From JAVDCA01 sp035293985 (GTDB lineage: Bacteria > Pseudomonadota > Alphaproteobacteria > Rhizobiales > Xanthobacteraceae), in NCBI GenBank assembly GCA_035293985.1, contig DATGLS010000017.1, positions 310,001 to 374,000 on the forward strand: a stretch of DNA of 64,000 bases, given 5' to 3'. The notes beneath the pieces were generated by a model. It did not search any database and was not told the origin of the DNA. It worked only from the letters and a program-made list of their open reading frames with translations. Below, in pieces: positions 25,066 to 33,983 of this stretch (positions are counted from its first letter, which is position 1; each line of letters starts with the position of its first letter). Made by a program: the position numbers and the translations under genes.

Positions 25066-25713
25066 TCACTGCATGCCGGCGATCGTGATCCAGGCCGCGA
25101 GAGACGCGAGCTTCTGCTCCTTTCGCCAAGGCTTGCCGCCCGTTGCGCCGAGCGACTTCAACTGACCATCCACGTCATGTGACGACAAGCGGAGCCGCTC
25201 GGCCGCAACCGCGTGAAGAGACTTCTCGTCGACCTCGGCGACGTCGAGGCCGCATCGGCCGCAGGCGTGCCGAAAGGCGTCGCGTACGGCGAGCCCTTCG
25301 GCGATCGGCACGTGCTCCGGCCAGGAAAGGCCATATGCCAACGCATCGGTGATCCAACCGGCGCGATTGACGAGCAGCGCCGCAATCACCGGGCGGGATG
25401 CGGCATCGCGAAGTTTGTGGACGATCTCGGCCAGACCCTTTGCCGCAAAGTCTACTTGGCGTTCGTGCCCCTCGGCGACAGCGGCCACGGCTTCCGCCGA
25501 CGCTCCACCGTCCGGCCCGCGCTTCATCTCATACGCGACGCGATAGGGCTCGAGCGCGAGGCGGTCGCCGTCGGCGGCCATCCGGAGAAACGTCGACAAC
25601 ACGAGCCGGGGGACACCGTCATCGACGGCGATGCCGACCAACACACCACCGCCCTTGCCGGCGCGAAATCCGAGGCCGATCGAGCCCGTAGCGCTTTTGC
25701 GGCTTACGCTCAC
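25066..25713 (-). CDS. Conserved hypothetical protein, coupled to a Bug receptor
   Basis: 215 residues from a GTG at 25713, one base after the stop of the preceding solute-binding protein gene. Visible features are an N-terminal beta hairpin (GVLVGIAVDDGVPRLVLSTFLRM), repeated acidic residues (AVDDG, EYEMK, AEVDEKS) and a helical C-terminus. The alternation of strands with acidic residues would suit an RNase H-like or holdase fold, but I cannot assign a family and claim no function. Confidence 0.6.
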   Translation of the reverse strand: MSVSRKSATGSIGLGFRAGKGGGVLVGIAVDDGVPRLVLSTFLRMAADGDRLALEPYRVAYEMKRGPDGGASAEAVAAVAEGHERQVDFAAKGLAEIVHKLRDAASRPVIAALLVNRAGWITDALAYGLSWPEHVPIAEGLAVRDAFRHACGRCGLDVAEVDEKSLHAVAAERLRLSSHDVDGQLKSLGATGGKPWRKEQKLASLAAWITIAGMQ

Positions 25714-25714
25714 C

Positions 25715-26692
25715 TCACTCGATCTTGATGTGCGCGGACTTGATCACTTGCGCCCATTTTTGCGTGTCGCCCCGGCATAGCTGTCCATACTCGGCCGGCG
25801 TGTAGATCAGCTCCATCGCGCCGAGATCGGCGAGCTTGGCCTTCAATTGCGGCTTCGCGAGCGCCTCGTTCACGGCCTTGTTGAGCGTGCCGATGATCGC
25901 CGGCGGCGTCGCGGCCGGCGCCGAAAGGCCGTTCCAGGTGCTCGCTTCGTAGCCAGGCAGAAACTCGCTGATGCCGGGGACATCGGGAAGCTGGGGGGAG
26001 CGCTCCTTGGTGGTCACGGCCAGGGCGCGCAGCTTGCCGGCCTTGATATGGCCGAGAGAAACCGGCAGCAGATCGAACATCAGCTGAACTTGTCCGCTCA
26101 GCAGGTCGATCAAGGCGGGGGCCGAGCCGCGATACGGCACATGCCGCATGTCGATGCCGGTCATGGATTTGAACATCTCGCCGGAGATGTGCGCGATCGT
26201 CCCATACCCGCCGGAGCCGAAATTCAGCTTGCCGGGGTTGGCCTTGGCGTAAGCGATCAGCTCCGGCACGCTGTGAACCGGCACCGATGGATGCACCTCG
26301 AGCACGTTCGGGACGCGGAAAAGGCCGGCAACGGGGGCGAAATCCCGCAGGAAATCGAACTGCAGATTCTGATAGAGCGAGGCGTTCGTCGCGTTGGCGG
26401 ACGTCGACAGCAGGAGCGTGTAGCCGTCGGGGGAGGCCTTCGCGACGAACTCCGTGCCGATGTTGCTGCCGGCGCCCGGCTTGTTGTCGAAGATGAACGG
26501 CTGACCCAGGTGCTGCGCGAGCAGCTGCGCCAGCATGCGACCGATCGTGTCGGATGACCCGCCGGCGGGAAACCCGAGCACGATGTGCACGGGCGCGGTG
26601 GGATAATCGGCCGCGAAGGTCGATTTCGCACCGGCGGTGACCAGGACCGCAGCGCCCGCTGCTTGCATGAGGTCGCGACGAGTAACGGACAC
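25715..26692 (-). CDS. Bug/TctC-family periplasmic solute-binding protein
   Basis: 325 residues from GTG 26692, preceded by AAGGAGGGGAG. The N-terminus VSVTRRDLMQAAGAAVLVTAG is a Tat-like signal ending AAD. The mature part is a typical Bug receptor: YPTAPVHIVLGFPAGGSSDTIGRMLA, then FIFDNKPGAGSNIGTEFVAKASPDGYTLLLST and the C-terminal domain. These proteins capture carboxylates for tripartite tricarboxylate transporters. No TctA/TctB membrane genes are nearby, which is common because Bug proteins are numerous orphans. Ligand unknown. Confidence 0.92.
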   Translation of the reverse strand: MSVTRRDLMQAAGAAVLVTAGAKSTFAADYPTAPVHIVLGFPAGGSSDTIGRMLAQLLAQHLGQPFIFDNKPGAGSNIGTEFVAKASPDGYTLLLSTSANATNASLYQNLQFDFLRDFAPVAGLFRVPNVLEVHPSVPVHSVPELIAYAKANPGKLNFGSGGYGTIAHISGEMFKSMTGIDMRHVPYRGSAPALIDLLSGQVQLMFDLLPVSLGHIKAGKLRALAVTTKERSPQLPDVPGISEFLPGYEASTWNGLSAPAATPPAIIGTLNKAVNEALAKPQLKAKLADLGAMELIYTPAEYGQLCRGDTQKWAQVIKSAHIKIE

Positions 26693-26801
26693 GGACTCCC
26701 CTCCTTCTTGGCGGCGACGGCCGCGGAGCCCGCATATCAAACAATGTCGCGCCTAAGAAGGACTTTCGTCGGTTTCACGGCGCAGAGCGGGCCAACTGCC
26801 A

Positions 26802-27140
26802 TTACGGGGCACGGGTAAGCTCCACGCCATCGACGACCATCTTCCACGCCCCGGCCTCCTGATAGGGCGGCTTCGACACCTCGAATGTCGTCGACAAGAA
26901 CGGAATGCCGACGACGAAATTATCACCCTCGAACCGCCGCAGCGGAGCGTTGATCGTCGTCGTCGAGTTGCCCTTGACGCGCCTGTAATTGATCCGCCCG
27001 TCCTTCGCGACCACAAGCGTCATGTTCGGCCCGCGCCAATCACCCACATAGGCAGCCTTGTCGTCCGGCACGGCCTGGCCGCACGCCGACAGCATCAACA
27101 GGCCCACAAGCAGCACGGCTGCCGCAAATTGCTTTCTCAT
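26802..27140 (-). CDS. Small putative lipoprotein
   Basis: 112 residues from ATG 27140 with AGGGAGC before it. A lipobox (LMLSAC, Cys at about 20) follows a hydrophobic signal. The mature region is beta-rich: DWRGPNMTLVVAKDGRINYRRVKG, then INAPLRRFEGDNFVVGIPFLSTTFEVSKPP and WKMVVDGVELTRA, a pattern of small single-domain lipoproteins with unknown function. It stands alone on the minus strand. Confidence 0.75.
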   Translation of the reverse strand: MRKQFAAAVLLVGLLMLSACGQAVPDDKAAYVGDWRGPNMTLVVAKDGRINYRRVKGNSTTTINAPLRRFEGDNFVVGIPFLSTTFEVSKPPYQEAGAWKMVVDGVELTRAP

Positions 27141-27274
27141 GATGCTCCCTTCCCGTCGGAACGAATCCCCCCGCGAGTGGGAGCCTACAGCTTGCTTCGC
27201 CCGTCCTGAAAGGTGCCGCCTCGCGCGGGGAAACTTTCGTGGTTCCTCACAAGAGAACTTTCCCGCGTCCGCCC

Positions 27275-27943
27275 TCAGGCGGACCCTGGCTTCGTGAGCG
27301 TGATCTCGAAACCGATCCCATCCTCCCGGATGTCCGCGCCGAATGGCGTTTGCGCGATCATGCGCTCGAAATCCGCGCGCGAGTAGGCGCGCCCGCGCAG
27401 CGATCGCAGGGCGCCTCGCGTCATCATCGCATTGAACCACCCCTGGTTCATGGTGGCGACCTCTTGGGCGATCGCGCGGTTGCTCGCGTCCTTGCGCATG
27501 TCGACGATGACGGCCGCCCCGGCGGGGCGCAGCACGCGATGCATCTCGTTGAGCGCCCCGACGGGATCGCCGAAATTCTTGAACGCCGCGCGGCAGACGA
27601 CGAAATCGAACGAGCCGTCCTCGAACGGAAGGTGTGCGGCGTCACCCTGGCGGAATTCCGCCGCGGCGCCGGCCGCTTTTGCGTTGGCGCGGCAGATATC
27701 GACGAAGGTGTGGCTGTAGTCGATGCCGGCGATGCGGAAGTTGCCGAGCTTTGCGAGTTCGATCGCGAGATAGCCGGGTCCCGGCGCGATCTCGAGCACG
27801 CTTGCGCCGTCCGGGAGCCGCGCGGCGTAACGTACGGCCTCCGCCCGGAAGGCATGCCGGTTCGCGACGGTGTTCCGCGCGTACCAGCGTGCGATGACAC
27901 CCTCCATGTTCATGCCCTTCACAGGCCTGAGGTTCTTCGGCAT
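27275..27943 (-). CDS. Class I SAM-dependent methyltransferase
   Basis: 222 residues. Motif I is VLEIAPGPGYLAIEL (about 50-64), motif II AGIDYSHTFVDICR, motif IV FDFVVCRAAFKNFGDP and motif V VLRPAGAAVIVDM, the UbiE/Methyltransf_11 arrangement for small-molecule substrates. It diverges from a MarR-family regulator across 64 bp containing a perfect inverted repeat, so it is very probably that regulator's target. Substrate unknown. Confidence 0.88.
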   Translation of the reverse strand: MPKNLRPVKGMNMEGVIARWYARNTVANRHAFRAEAVRYAARLPDGASVLEIAPGPGYLAIELAKLGNFRIAGIDYSHTFVDICRANAKAAGAAAEFRQGDAAHLPFEDGSFDFVVCRAAFKNFGDPVGALNEMHRVLRPAGAAVIVDMRKDASNRAIAQEVATMNQGWFNAMMTRGALRSLRGRAYSRADFERMIAQTPFGADIREDGIGFEITLTKPGSA

Positions 27944-27960
27944 GGTATCTCACCTCGCAT

Positions 27961-27981
27961 ATATCTTAATAACTAAGATAT
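27961..27981. promoter_or_regulatory. MarR-type operator between the methyltransferase and marR genes
   Basis: ATATCTTA (27961-27968), a five-base centre ATAAC, and TAAGATAT (27974-27981) form a perfect inverted repeat in the AT-rich 64-bp gap between the two divergent genes. Size, symmetry and position fit a MarR dimer site controlling both. Confidence 0.75.
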
Positions 27982-28007
27982 CTTGCCACTAAGGCAATCG
28001 GTCGCCC

Positions 28008-28499
28008 ATGTCAACTCCCGCGAAAACCCGCAAAGACCTGATGGCCGCCCTGGAGCAGGCGCTGCGCGACGTCTCCGGCACCGGCGTCCTGTTCAGCCAG
28101 GCGGCGGCCGAGCGGCTCGGCCTCAACAGCACCGATCTCGAATGTCTCGGCGTGATCGCGTCGGGCCCGGCAACGGCCGGCGAGCTCGCACAGGCGACGG
28201 GGCTCACCACCGGCGCGATCACCGGCGTGATCGACCGGCTGGAGCGCGCGGGCTATGCGCGGCGCGAGCACGACAGGGTGGATCGCCGCAAGGTGCGCGT
28301 TCGCGCGCAGGCCGAGGCATTGGCGAAAACCGGCCCGATCTTCGAGCCGATGCGGCGCGCTTCGGCCGAGGTGTTGTCGCGCTACAGCGACGCGGAGCTT
28401 GCGCTGATCCTCGATTTTCTCACGCGCGCACAGACCGCCTCCGTGAAAGTCGTCGCCGCTCTGCGCAAGCAGCCGAAGACGAAGGGAAGATCACGGTAG
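28008..28499 (+). CDS. MarR-family transcriptional regulator
   Basis: 163 residues. The winged helix lies at about 40-105 with LECLGVIASGPATAGELAQATGLTTGAITGVIDRLERAGYARREHDRVDRRKVRV, in which the recognition helix and the DRRKV wing are standard. It is divergent from the methyltransferase gene and an inverted repeat lies between them. A small ligand-responsive repressor is the usual role. Confidence 0.9.
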   Translation: MSTPAKTRKDLMAALEQALRDVSGTGVLFSQAAAERLGLNSTDLECLGVIASGPATAGELAQATGLTTGAITGVIDRLERAGYARREHDRVDRRKVRVRAQAEALAKTGPIFEPMRRASAEVLSRYSDAELALILDFLTRAQTASVKVVAALRKQPKTKGRSR

Positions 28500-28642
28500 C
28501 AGGCGTTGTGCTCACGTCACATGCGATTGCCCTCCCCCGCACACGAAGGAGGGGCAGCGGCGACGCTTTGCCGGCGGCCGCCTTCTTGCTAAAGCGCTGT
28601 ACCAGCGTTCAATCGACGATCCGATCCTGGCGGAGACCGACG

Positions 28643-30946
28643 ATGACCGATGCCGACGTTCTCTCCGAAGCACGATTCCAGCCGCACACGTCCCATTGGG
28701 GCGTGTTCTCCGCGCGCATGAAGGATGGTCTCGTGGAAGTGCGCCCTTATGCGAAGGATCCGGATCCAAATCGACTGATCGAAAACTTCACGGATGCGCT
28801 CAATCACCGGGCGCGTGTCGCGCGTCCGATGATCCGGCGCGGCTGGCTGGAGCGAGGCCCGGGGCCGGATGACCGTCGTGGCCGCGACGAGTTCGTCGCC
28901 GTGCCCTGGGACGAGGCTTTGGACCGGCTCGGCGGGGAATTGGCGCGTGTTCGCGACCAGTTCGGCGCGACGGCCATCTACGGGGGGTCCTATGGGTGGT
29001 CGAGCGCCGGGCGCTTTCATCACGCGCAGAGTCAAGTCCACCGTTTCCTCAACAAGGCGCTCGGTGGATATGTGAAGTCGATCAATACCTACAGCTCGGG
29101 CGCGTCGTCGGTTCTGCTTCCGCATATCCTCGGCGACTATGACGATCTGACCAAACGCAACATCACCTGGGAGCAGATCGCCGAGCATTCGGACGTCGTG
29201 ATCGCCTTCGGCGGCATGGCGCTGAAGAACAGCATGGTCGCGGGCGGCAGCGTCAGCCAGCATATCGAGCGCGACGCCATGCGCCGGGCGCGGCAGCGTG
29301 GATGCGAGTTCATTCTGGTCAGCCCGTTGCGGGGCGATCTGCCGGACGAGGCCCGCGCCGACTGGGTCAGCTGCATCCCGGGAACGGACGCCGCGCTGAT
29401 GCTGGCGATCGTGCATACGCTCGTGGCGGAAGGCTTGCATGATCGGGCTTTCATCGAGCGTTACACGACCGGCTGGCGGGAATTCGAGCGCTACCTCGTC
29501 GGCACGGCGGATGGGCAGGCGAAGGATGCCGAATGGGCGGCGCCGATCGTCGGCATGAACGCCGACGCCATTCGCGCGCTGGCGCGCCGCCTGCATGGCC
29601 GCCGCGCACTCGTCGTGGTGTCGCATTCGCTGCAGCGCGCCGAGCACGGCGAGCAACCCGTGTGGATGGGCGCGGTGCTTGCCGCCGCGCTCGGGCAGAT
29701 CGGCCTGCCCGGCGGCGGATATGCCTACTCGCTTGGCGCGATCGCCTACTACGGTCGTCGGCTCAACGACGTTCCGATGCCGACATTGCCGCAGGGCCAC
29801 AATGGCGTGCGGGCTTTCATCCCCGTCGCGCGCATCGCCGACATGCTCCTCGATCCGGGCGGCAGCTATCGCTACAACGGGCAGACATACGCCTATCCGG
29901 ACATTCGCCTCGTCTACTGGGCGGGCGGCAATCCGTTCCATCATCACCAGGATCTCAACCGCCTGCGGCGCGCCTTCGCCAGGGTCGACACGCTGGTGGT
30001 GCACGAGCTCGGCTGGACCGCCACCGCCCGCCATGCGGACTTCGTGCTGCCCTGCACGATGACGCTGGAGCGCTCCGATATCGGCGCGTCATCCAACGAT
30101 CCGCTCATCGTTCCCATGCGTCCTGTGGCCAAGCCGTTCGGCGAAGCGCGCGACGACTATGCGATCTTCTCCGACCTCGCGGAGCGGCTCGGCGCGCGCG
30201 AGGCTTTCACCGAGGGTCGCAGCACGCGCCAATGGCTCGAGTTTCTCTACGAGCCCGTGCGCGCGCGCCTCGTGGCGCGCGGCCTGCCGGCGCCGAGCTT
30301 CGACGAGTTCTGGGAGGGCGAGGGACTCGACGTGCCGCAACAGGCGGATGACGGCGGCCGGCTGCGGGCCTTCCGCGACGACCCGGACAAGGCGCCGCTG
30401 CGAACGCCGAGCGGTCGGATCGAGATCTACTCGGCGAGGATCGCGAGCTTCAATGAGCCGGATTGTCCGGGTCATCCGGCCTGGCTCGCGCCGAGCGAAG
30501 CCCCGACGAGCGATGCGCCGCTGCACCTGGTCGCCAATCAGCCGGCGACACGGCTGCACAGCCAGCTCGATTTCGGCGCCCACAGCGCCGGCTCCAAACA
30601 TCGCGGCCGCGAGGTCGCGCACATGCATCCCGAGGACGCGATGGCGCGCGGCATCGCCGACGGCGACATCGTTCGGCTTTTCAACGCGCGCGGGTCGTGC
30701 CTCGCAGCGGTGCGGCTGACGCAAGACATCCGGCCCGGCGTCGTGCAGCTGCCGACCGGCGCCTGGTACGACCCCGTGGATGCCGAAGAGGAGATGCCGC
30801 TGTGCGTCCACGGCAACCCCAACGTGCTGACGCGCGATATCGGCACGTCGGCGCTCGCGCAGGGATGCACGGGCCAGCTGACGACGGTTCAGGTCGAACC
30901 CTTCCGGCGCAACATTCCGCCGATCAGGGCGTACGATCCGCCCTGA
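28643..30946 (+). CDS. bisC: BisC-type molybdopterin-dependent oxidoreductase (biotin/S- or N-oxide reductase)
   Basis: 767 residues from ATG 28643 with GGAG seven bases before it. It belongs to the DMSO reductase family in the BisC/TorA/DorA branch: SHWGVFSARMKDG near residue 17, INTYSSGASSVLLPHILGD with Ser151 as the probable molybdenum ligand, and the C-terminal molybdopterin-dinucleotide domain (ANQPATRLHSQLDFG...HPEDAMARGIADGDIVRLFN). It has no N-terminal Fe-S cysteine motif and no Tat signal, so it should be cytoplasmic like E. coli BisC, which reduces biotin sulfoxide and methionine sulfoxide. Exact substrate uncertain. Confidence 0.88.
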   Translation: MTDADVLSEARFQPHTSHWGVFSARMKDGLVEVRPYAKDPDPNRLIENFTDALNHRARVARPMIRRGWLERGPGPDDRRGRDEFVAVPWDEALDRLGGELARVRDQFGATAIYGGSYGWSSAGRFHHAQSQVHRFLNKALGGYVKSINTYSSGASSVLLPHILGDYDDLTKRNITWEQIAEHSDVVIAFGGMALKNSMVAGGSVSQHIERDAMRRARQRGCEFILVSPLRGDLPDEARADWVSCIPGTDAALMLAIVHTLVAEGLHDRAFIERYTTGWREFERYLVGTADGQAKDAEWAAPIVGMNADAIRALARRLHGRRALVVVSHSLQRAEHGEQPVWMGAVLAAALGQIGLPGGGYAYSLGAIAYYGRRLNDVPMPTLPQGHNGVRAFIPVARIADMLLDPGGSYRYNGQTYAYPDIRLVYWAGGNPFHHHQDLNRLRRAFARVDTLVVHELGWTATARHADFVLPCTMTLERSDIGASSNDPLIVPMRPVAKPFGEARDDYAIFSDLAERLGAREAFTEGRSTRQWLEFLYEPVRARLVARGLPAPSFDEFWEGEGLDVPQQADDGGRLRAFRDDPDKAPLRTPSGRIEIYSARIASFNEPDCPGHPAWLAPSEAPTSDAPLHLVANQPATRLHSQLDFGAHSAGSKHRGREVAHMHPEDAMARGIADGDIVRLFNARGSCLAAVRLTQDIRPGVVQLPTGAWYDPVDAEEEMPLCVHGNPNVLTRDIGTSALAQGCTGQLTTVQVEPFRRNIPPIRAYDPP

Positions 30947-30949
30947 GGG

Positions 30950-31885
30950 TCATGCCGGCGCCTTCGCGTATTTTCCGGTCAACTGCGGCGAGATCGCCGG
31001 CAGCTTCTTGCGGTGACGCTCCAGCCGCGTCTCGCGCGCCCAGGTGCGCTTGAGATCGTCGCGAACGGATATCTTGAGCTTGCCGAGGCCCTGGATTTCC
31101 AGCTCCACCACGTCGCCGTCCATGAAAGGGTTGAGGCCGCCGTGGTTGGTGCCGGTGGCGATGATGTCGCCGGGATCCAGATGGTGGATCGACGAGACCC
31201 ACTCGATGCAGCGGGGGATCTTGTTGGCCATGTCGGCGGTCGAGAACTCCTGCTTGACGATGCCGTTCACCGTCAGCTTGACCTGCAGCTTGTGCGGATC
31301 GGCGATCTCGTCCGCGGTCACGAGATACGGACCGATCGGCGCAAAGGTCTCGCGCGACTTGATCTGATAGAAGGTGTTGCCCGGCGGCGGCAGCTCGCGC
31401 GCGGACCCATCGATGAAATTGACATAACCGAACACGTAGCTCATCGCATCGGCGGCCTTGACGTTGTCGGCGCGCTTGCCGATCACCACCGCGAGCTCGG
31501 CCTCGCCTTCGAAGATCGTCGCTGGCACATCGGGCAGAACCATCGTGTCACCGGGGCCGATGATCGCGTTCGGGGTCTTGTGAAAGCCGTTGATCGGCGG
31601 CGCAGTGGGGACCATTTCCTCGACGTAGTTCACCGCCATGCAATCGATGTTGCCGGGGCGCGGCACCGGCGGACGCAGCTTGACGGACTCGAGCGGGATC
31701 GTTTTGCCGTCCGCGACGGTCTGCTCGATCTTGCCGCGGTATTGCGCGAATTTCTCGATCACGCCGTTGATCAGGAGGCGCGGATCACCCTGCGCGGCGT
31801 CGCGCACCACGGGGGTGATGTCGACCAGCGCGGTCGCATTCTTGAGAACGCCCAGTCGATAGTCGTCGAAGCAGACGAGCTTCAT
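30950..31885 (-). CDS. Fumarylacetoacetate hydrolase-family protein
   Basis: 311 residues. The C-terminal FAH domain has the metal-binding residues EGEAELAVVIGKRADNV and a following YVFGYVNFIDGSARE, with SSIHHLDPGDIIATGTNHGG near the end. Members hydrolyse or decarboxylate beta-diketo acids or dihydroxyheptadienoates in aromatic catabolism. The gene stands alone and is convergent with bisC, four bases away, so its substrate cannot be inferred from context. Confidence 0.9.
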   Translation of the reverse strand: MKLVCFDDYRLGVLKNATALVDITPVVRDAAQGDPRLLINGVIEKFAQYRGKIEQTVADGKTIPLESVKLRPPVPRPGNIDCMAVNYVEEMVPTAPPINGFHKTPNAIIGPGDTMVLPDVPATIFEGEAELAVVIGKRADNVKAADAMSYVFGYVNFIDGSARELPPPGNTFYQIKSRETFAPIGPYLVTADEIADPHKLQVKLTVNGIVKQEFSTADMANKIPRCIEWVSSIHHLDPGDIIATGTNHGGLNPFMDGDVVELEIQGLGKLKISVRDDLKRTWARETRLERHRKKLPAISPQLTGKYAKAPA

Positions 31886-31998
31886 GGCGGGATTCCATCA
31901 AATGAGGGAGGGGAGAAAAGATGCCGGAAATTGCCGCACCGGGAATATCCGGTCAAGCGGCTCCCGGCCCCCGCCGTGCGACCCGGCGGGGCCGCAAA

Positions 31999-32919
31999 TC
32001 ATTTGCTCGCCATGTAGATTTTGAAGCCTTGGCCTTCGGCCTTCAACGACGCCTCGCCAAACAGCGAGCTCAATGTCTCTTCATAGGGCAGATGACGGTT
32101 GGCCGTCAGCCACAAGGTGCCGTCGCGCCGCAGGCTCTCGGCGGCGCGCGCGATGAACGCCTTACCGAGCGTGCGGTCTTCCGTTCCGGTCGCATGAAAC
32201 GGCGGGTTCATCACGACGAAATCGAGGCCACGCAGGGTCGTTTCTTGCCGACGCACGTCGGCCCACACGAAGCTGGTGCGTTGCGGATCGACGTTGAGCT
32301 TCGCCATCGCGAGGGCACGGCCGTCGACGTCGATCAACGTCAGGTGCTCGACCTTGGGGGAGGCCAGCACGCGGCGCGCCAGATAGCCGATGCCGCAGCC
32401 GAGATCGGCGCCGCGGCCGGCGAGCGCGGGAAGGTGATCGGCCAGCAGGCTGCTCCCCGGATCGAGCCGATCCCAGCTGAACACGCCCGGCTGCGACCAC
32501 AGTCCGAGCGACTCGAGCAGGCGCGGAGCGCCCGCTTGCAGCACCTGATCGAGGTTGGCGATGACCTCCGGCCGTCGACCGGCGCAGATGCGGAAGTGTC
32601 GCTTCGACGCTTCGGTCACGCTGCAGCCGAGCTCCTCGAGCTCGGCCGCGAGGCGCGATCCACCTCGGTTTTTCGGTGCCAGAACGGTGAACGGCGCGTC
32701 CGGCGCGAGGGCGCGCAGCATGAGGCCGATGGCGTAGCGGCGCTCGAGGGTCCCGGGCGGGGCTGCCATCGTCATTGCGGCAAGCGAACCTTCGGCCGCG
32801 GTTTCCAGCGACTGCGATCCAGGTATCAGCGGCGAAAACTGCGTTGCGTCCTCGGGCCACGGCGCCAATTCGGCCGGCGGCAGGCCGTAAATTCCCGACA
32901 AGATCGGCCTCCCAGGCAC
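31999..32919 (-). CDS. RsmC-like class I methyltransferase
   Basis: 306 residues from GTG 32919. It has the two-domain RsmC/RlmG layout: a degenerate N-terminal methyltransferase-like domain (about 40-150) and an active C-terminal one with GADLGCGIGYLARRVLASP, LIDVDGRALAMAKLN and the NPPF motif VMNPPFHATG, typical of guanine-N2 rRNA methyltransferases. The likely target is 16S rRNA G1207, but RsmC-type activity is inferred from the family. It begins 15 bases after the end of the GATase1-AraC regulator gene. Confidence 0.82.
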   Translation of the reverse strand: MPGRPILSGIYGLPPAELAPWPEDATQFSPLIPGSQSLETAAEGSLAAMTMAAPPGTLERRYAIGLMLRALAPDAPFTVLAPKNRGGSRLAAELEELGCSVTEASKRHFRICAGRRPEVIANLDQVLQAGAPRLLESLGLWSQPGVFSWDRLDPGSSLLADHLPALAGRGADLGCGIGYLARRVLASPKVEHLTLIDVDGRALAMAKLNVDPQRTSFVWADVRRQETTLRGLDFVVMNPPFHATGTEDRTLGKAFIARAAESLRRDGTLWLTANRHLPYEETLSSLFGEASLKAEGQGFKIYMASK

Positions 32920-32934
32920 GCAGAAACCTTCGCG

Positions 32935-33918
32935 TCACCCCGCCAGCGATCTTGCACGCTTGCGCGAGCGATCCGCCTTCGGCGTGACGCCGAACTCGGC
33001 GCGGTAGCGGCGGGCAAAGTGTGCCCCGCCGGAAAAACCGCACGCCACCGCGATCTCGGTCGCCGAGAGTGCGCTCTGGCGCAGCAGGTTGCGCGCATGG
33101 TCGAGACGCAGGCGACGGTAATGCGCCGAGAAGGTGGTGCCGAGATGGGCGGCGAACAGGCGATCGAGGTGGCGCGGCGTGATCCCGGCCGACGCGGCGA
33201 TGGCCGAGCGACCGAGCGGCGTCGCAATCGTGTTTTCCATCTTCTCCAACGCGGCGACGAGGGCGGCGTGGTGCACGCCGTAGCGCTCGGCGAGCGAGGC
33301 GCGCTGCGGCTCCGAGGGCAGGCCCACATGGGTGTGCAGGAACCAATCGCTGACGCCGCGCGCGAACGCGTCGCCGAAGCGCTCGGCGATCAGCGCATGC
33401 ATCATGTCGAGCGCCGTCACGCCGCCGCCGCAGGTGAGACGATCGCGATCGATGATGAATCGCGCCGGCTCCGGCTGCAGCGTCGGGAAGGCCTCCATCA
33501 GCGCCGGCGCGTGCTCCCAGTGCAGCGTGAAGCGCCGGTTCGCCAGGAGCCCGGCGGCGGCGAGCAGATAGGGGCCGCCGGAGATGCCGCCGAGACGGAC
33601 GCCGCGCCGCGCGAGCGCGCGCAGGCAGCCGTTCAAGCCCGGCATCGTCCAGTCCGGCGGATTGCCGCCGGCGATGATGAACAGCGTGTGGAGCGCGCTA
33701 TGCCGGTTCGGGAACGGGGCGGATGGCACGCAGGCGCCGGATGACGACATCGCGTCGGCCCCGGACGGGCTGAAGCTCGTCCAGCGATAGACCTCGCGGC
33801 CGGCTGCGATGTTGGCCGCGCGCAGCGGCTCGACCGCCGCCGCATAGGACAGGAGGGCGAAGCCGGGCAACAGAATGAAGCCAAAGTGCTGAACGCCGGG
33901 CGGTAAATCGCGAGACAT
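32935..33918 (-). CDS. GATase1-like AraC-family regulator (GlxA type), likely sox regulator
   Basis: 327 residues from ATG 33918. The N-terminal DJ-1/PfpI-like domain (about 5-190) has GFILLPGFALLSYAAAVEPLRAAN and IAGGNPPDW; at the nucleophile elbow GGISGGPYLLAAAGLL the catalytic Cys is missing, as expected of a ligand sensor. The C-terminal AraC domain (about 225-320) has two HTH motifs including ATEIAVACGFSGGAHFARRYRAEFGVTP. In Pseudomonas relatives of this type (GbdR, SouR) respond to glycine betaine derivatives or sarcosine. Here the gene is divergent from soxBDAG with only 65 bases between them, so a sarcosine-responsive role is a strong inference. Confidence 0.9.
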   Translation of the reverse strand: MSRDLPPGVQHFGFILLPGFALLSYAAAVEPLRAANIAAGREVYRWTSFSPSGADAMSSSGACVPSAPFPNRHSALHTLFIIAGGNPPDWTMPGLNGCLRALARRGVRLGGISGGPYLLAAAGLLANRRFTLHWEHAPALMEAFPTLQPEPARFIIDRDRLTCGGGVTALDMMHALIAERFGDAFARGVSDWFLHTHVGLPSEPQRASLAERYGVHHAALVAALEKMENTIATPLGRSAIAASAGITPRHLDRLFAAHLGTTFSAHYRRLRLDHARNLLRQSALSATEIAVACGFSGGAHFARRYRAEFGVTPKADRSRKRARSLAG

Positions 33919-33983
33919 GTCCCTGATATTATCGAATCTGTCTCTTTTGGACAAGAAATCGCAGCGGCCGCCGTCATACTGGC

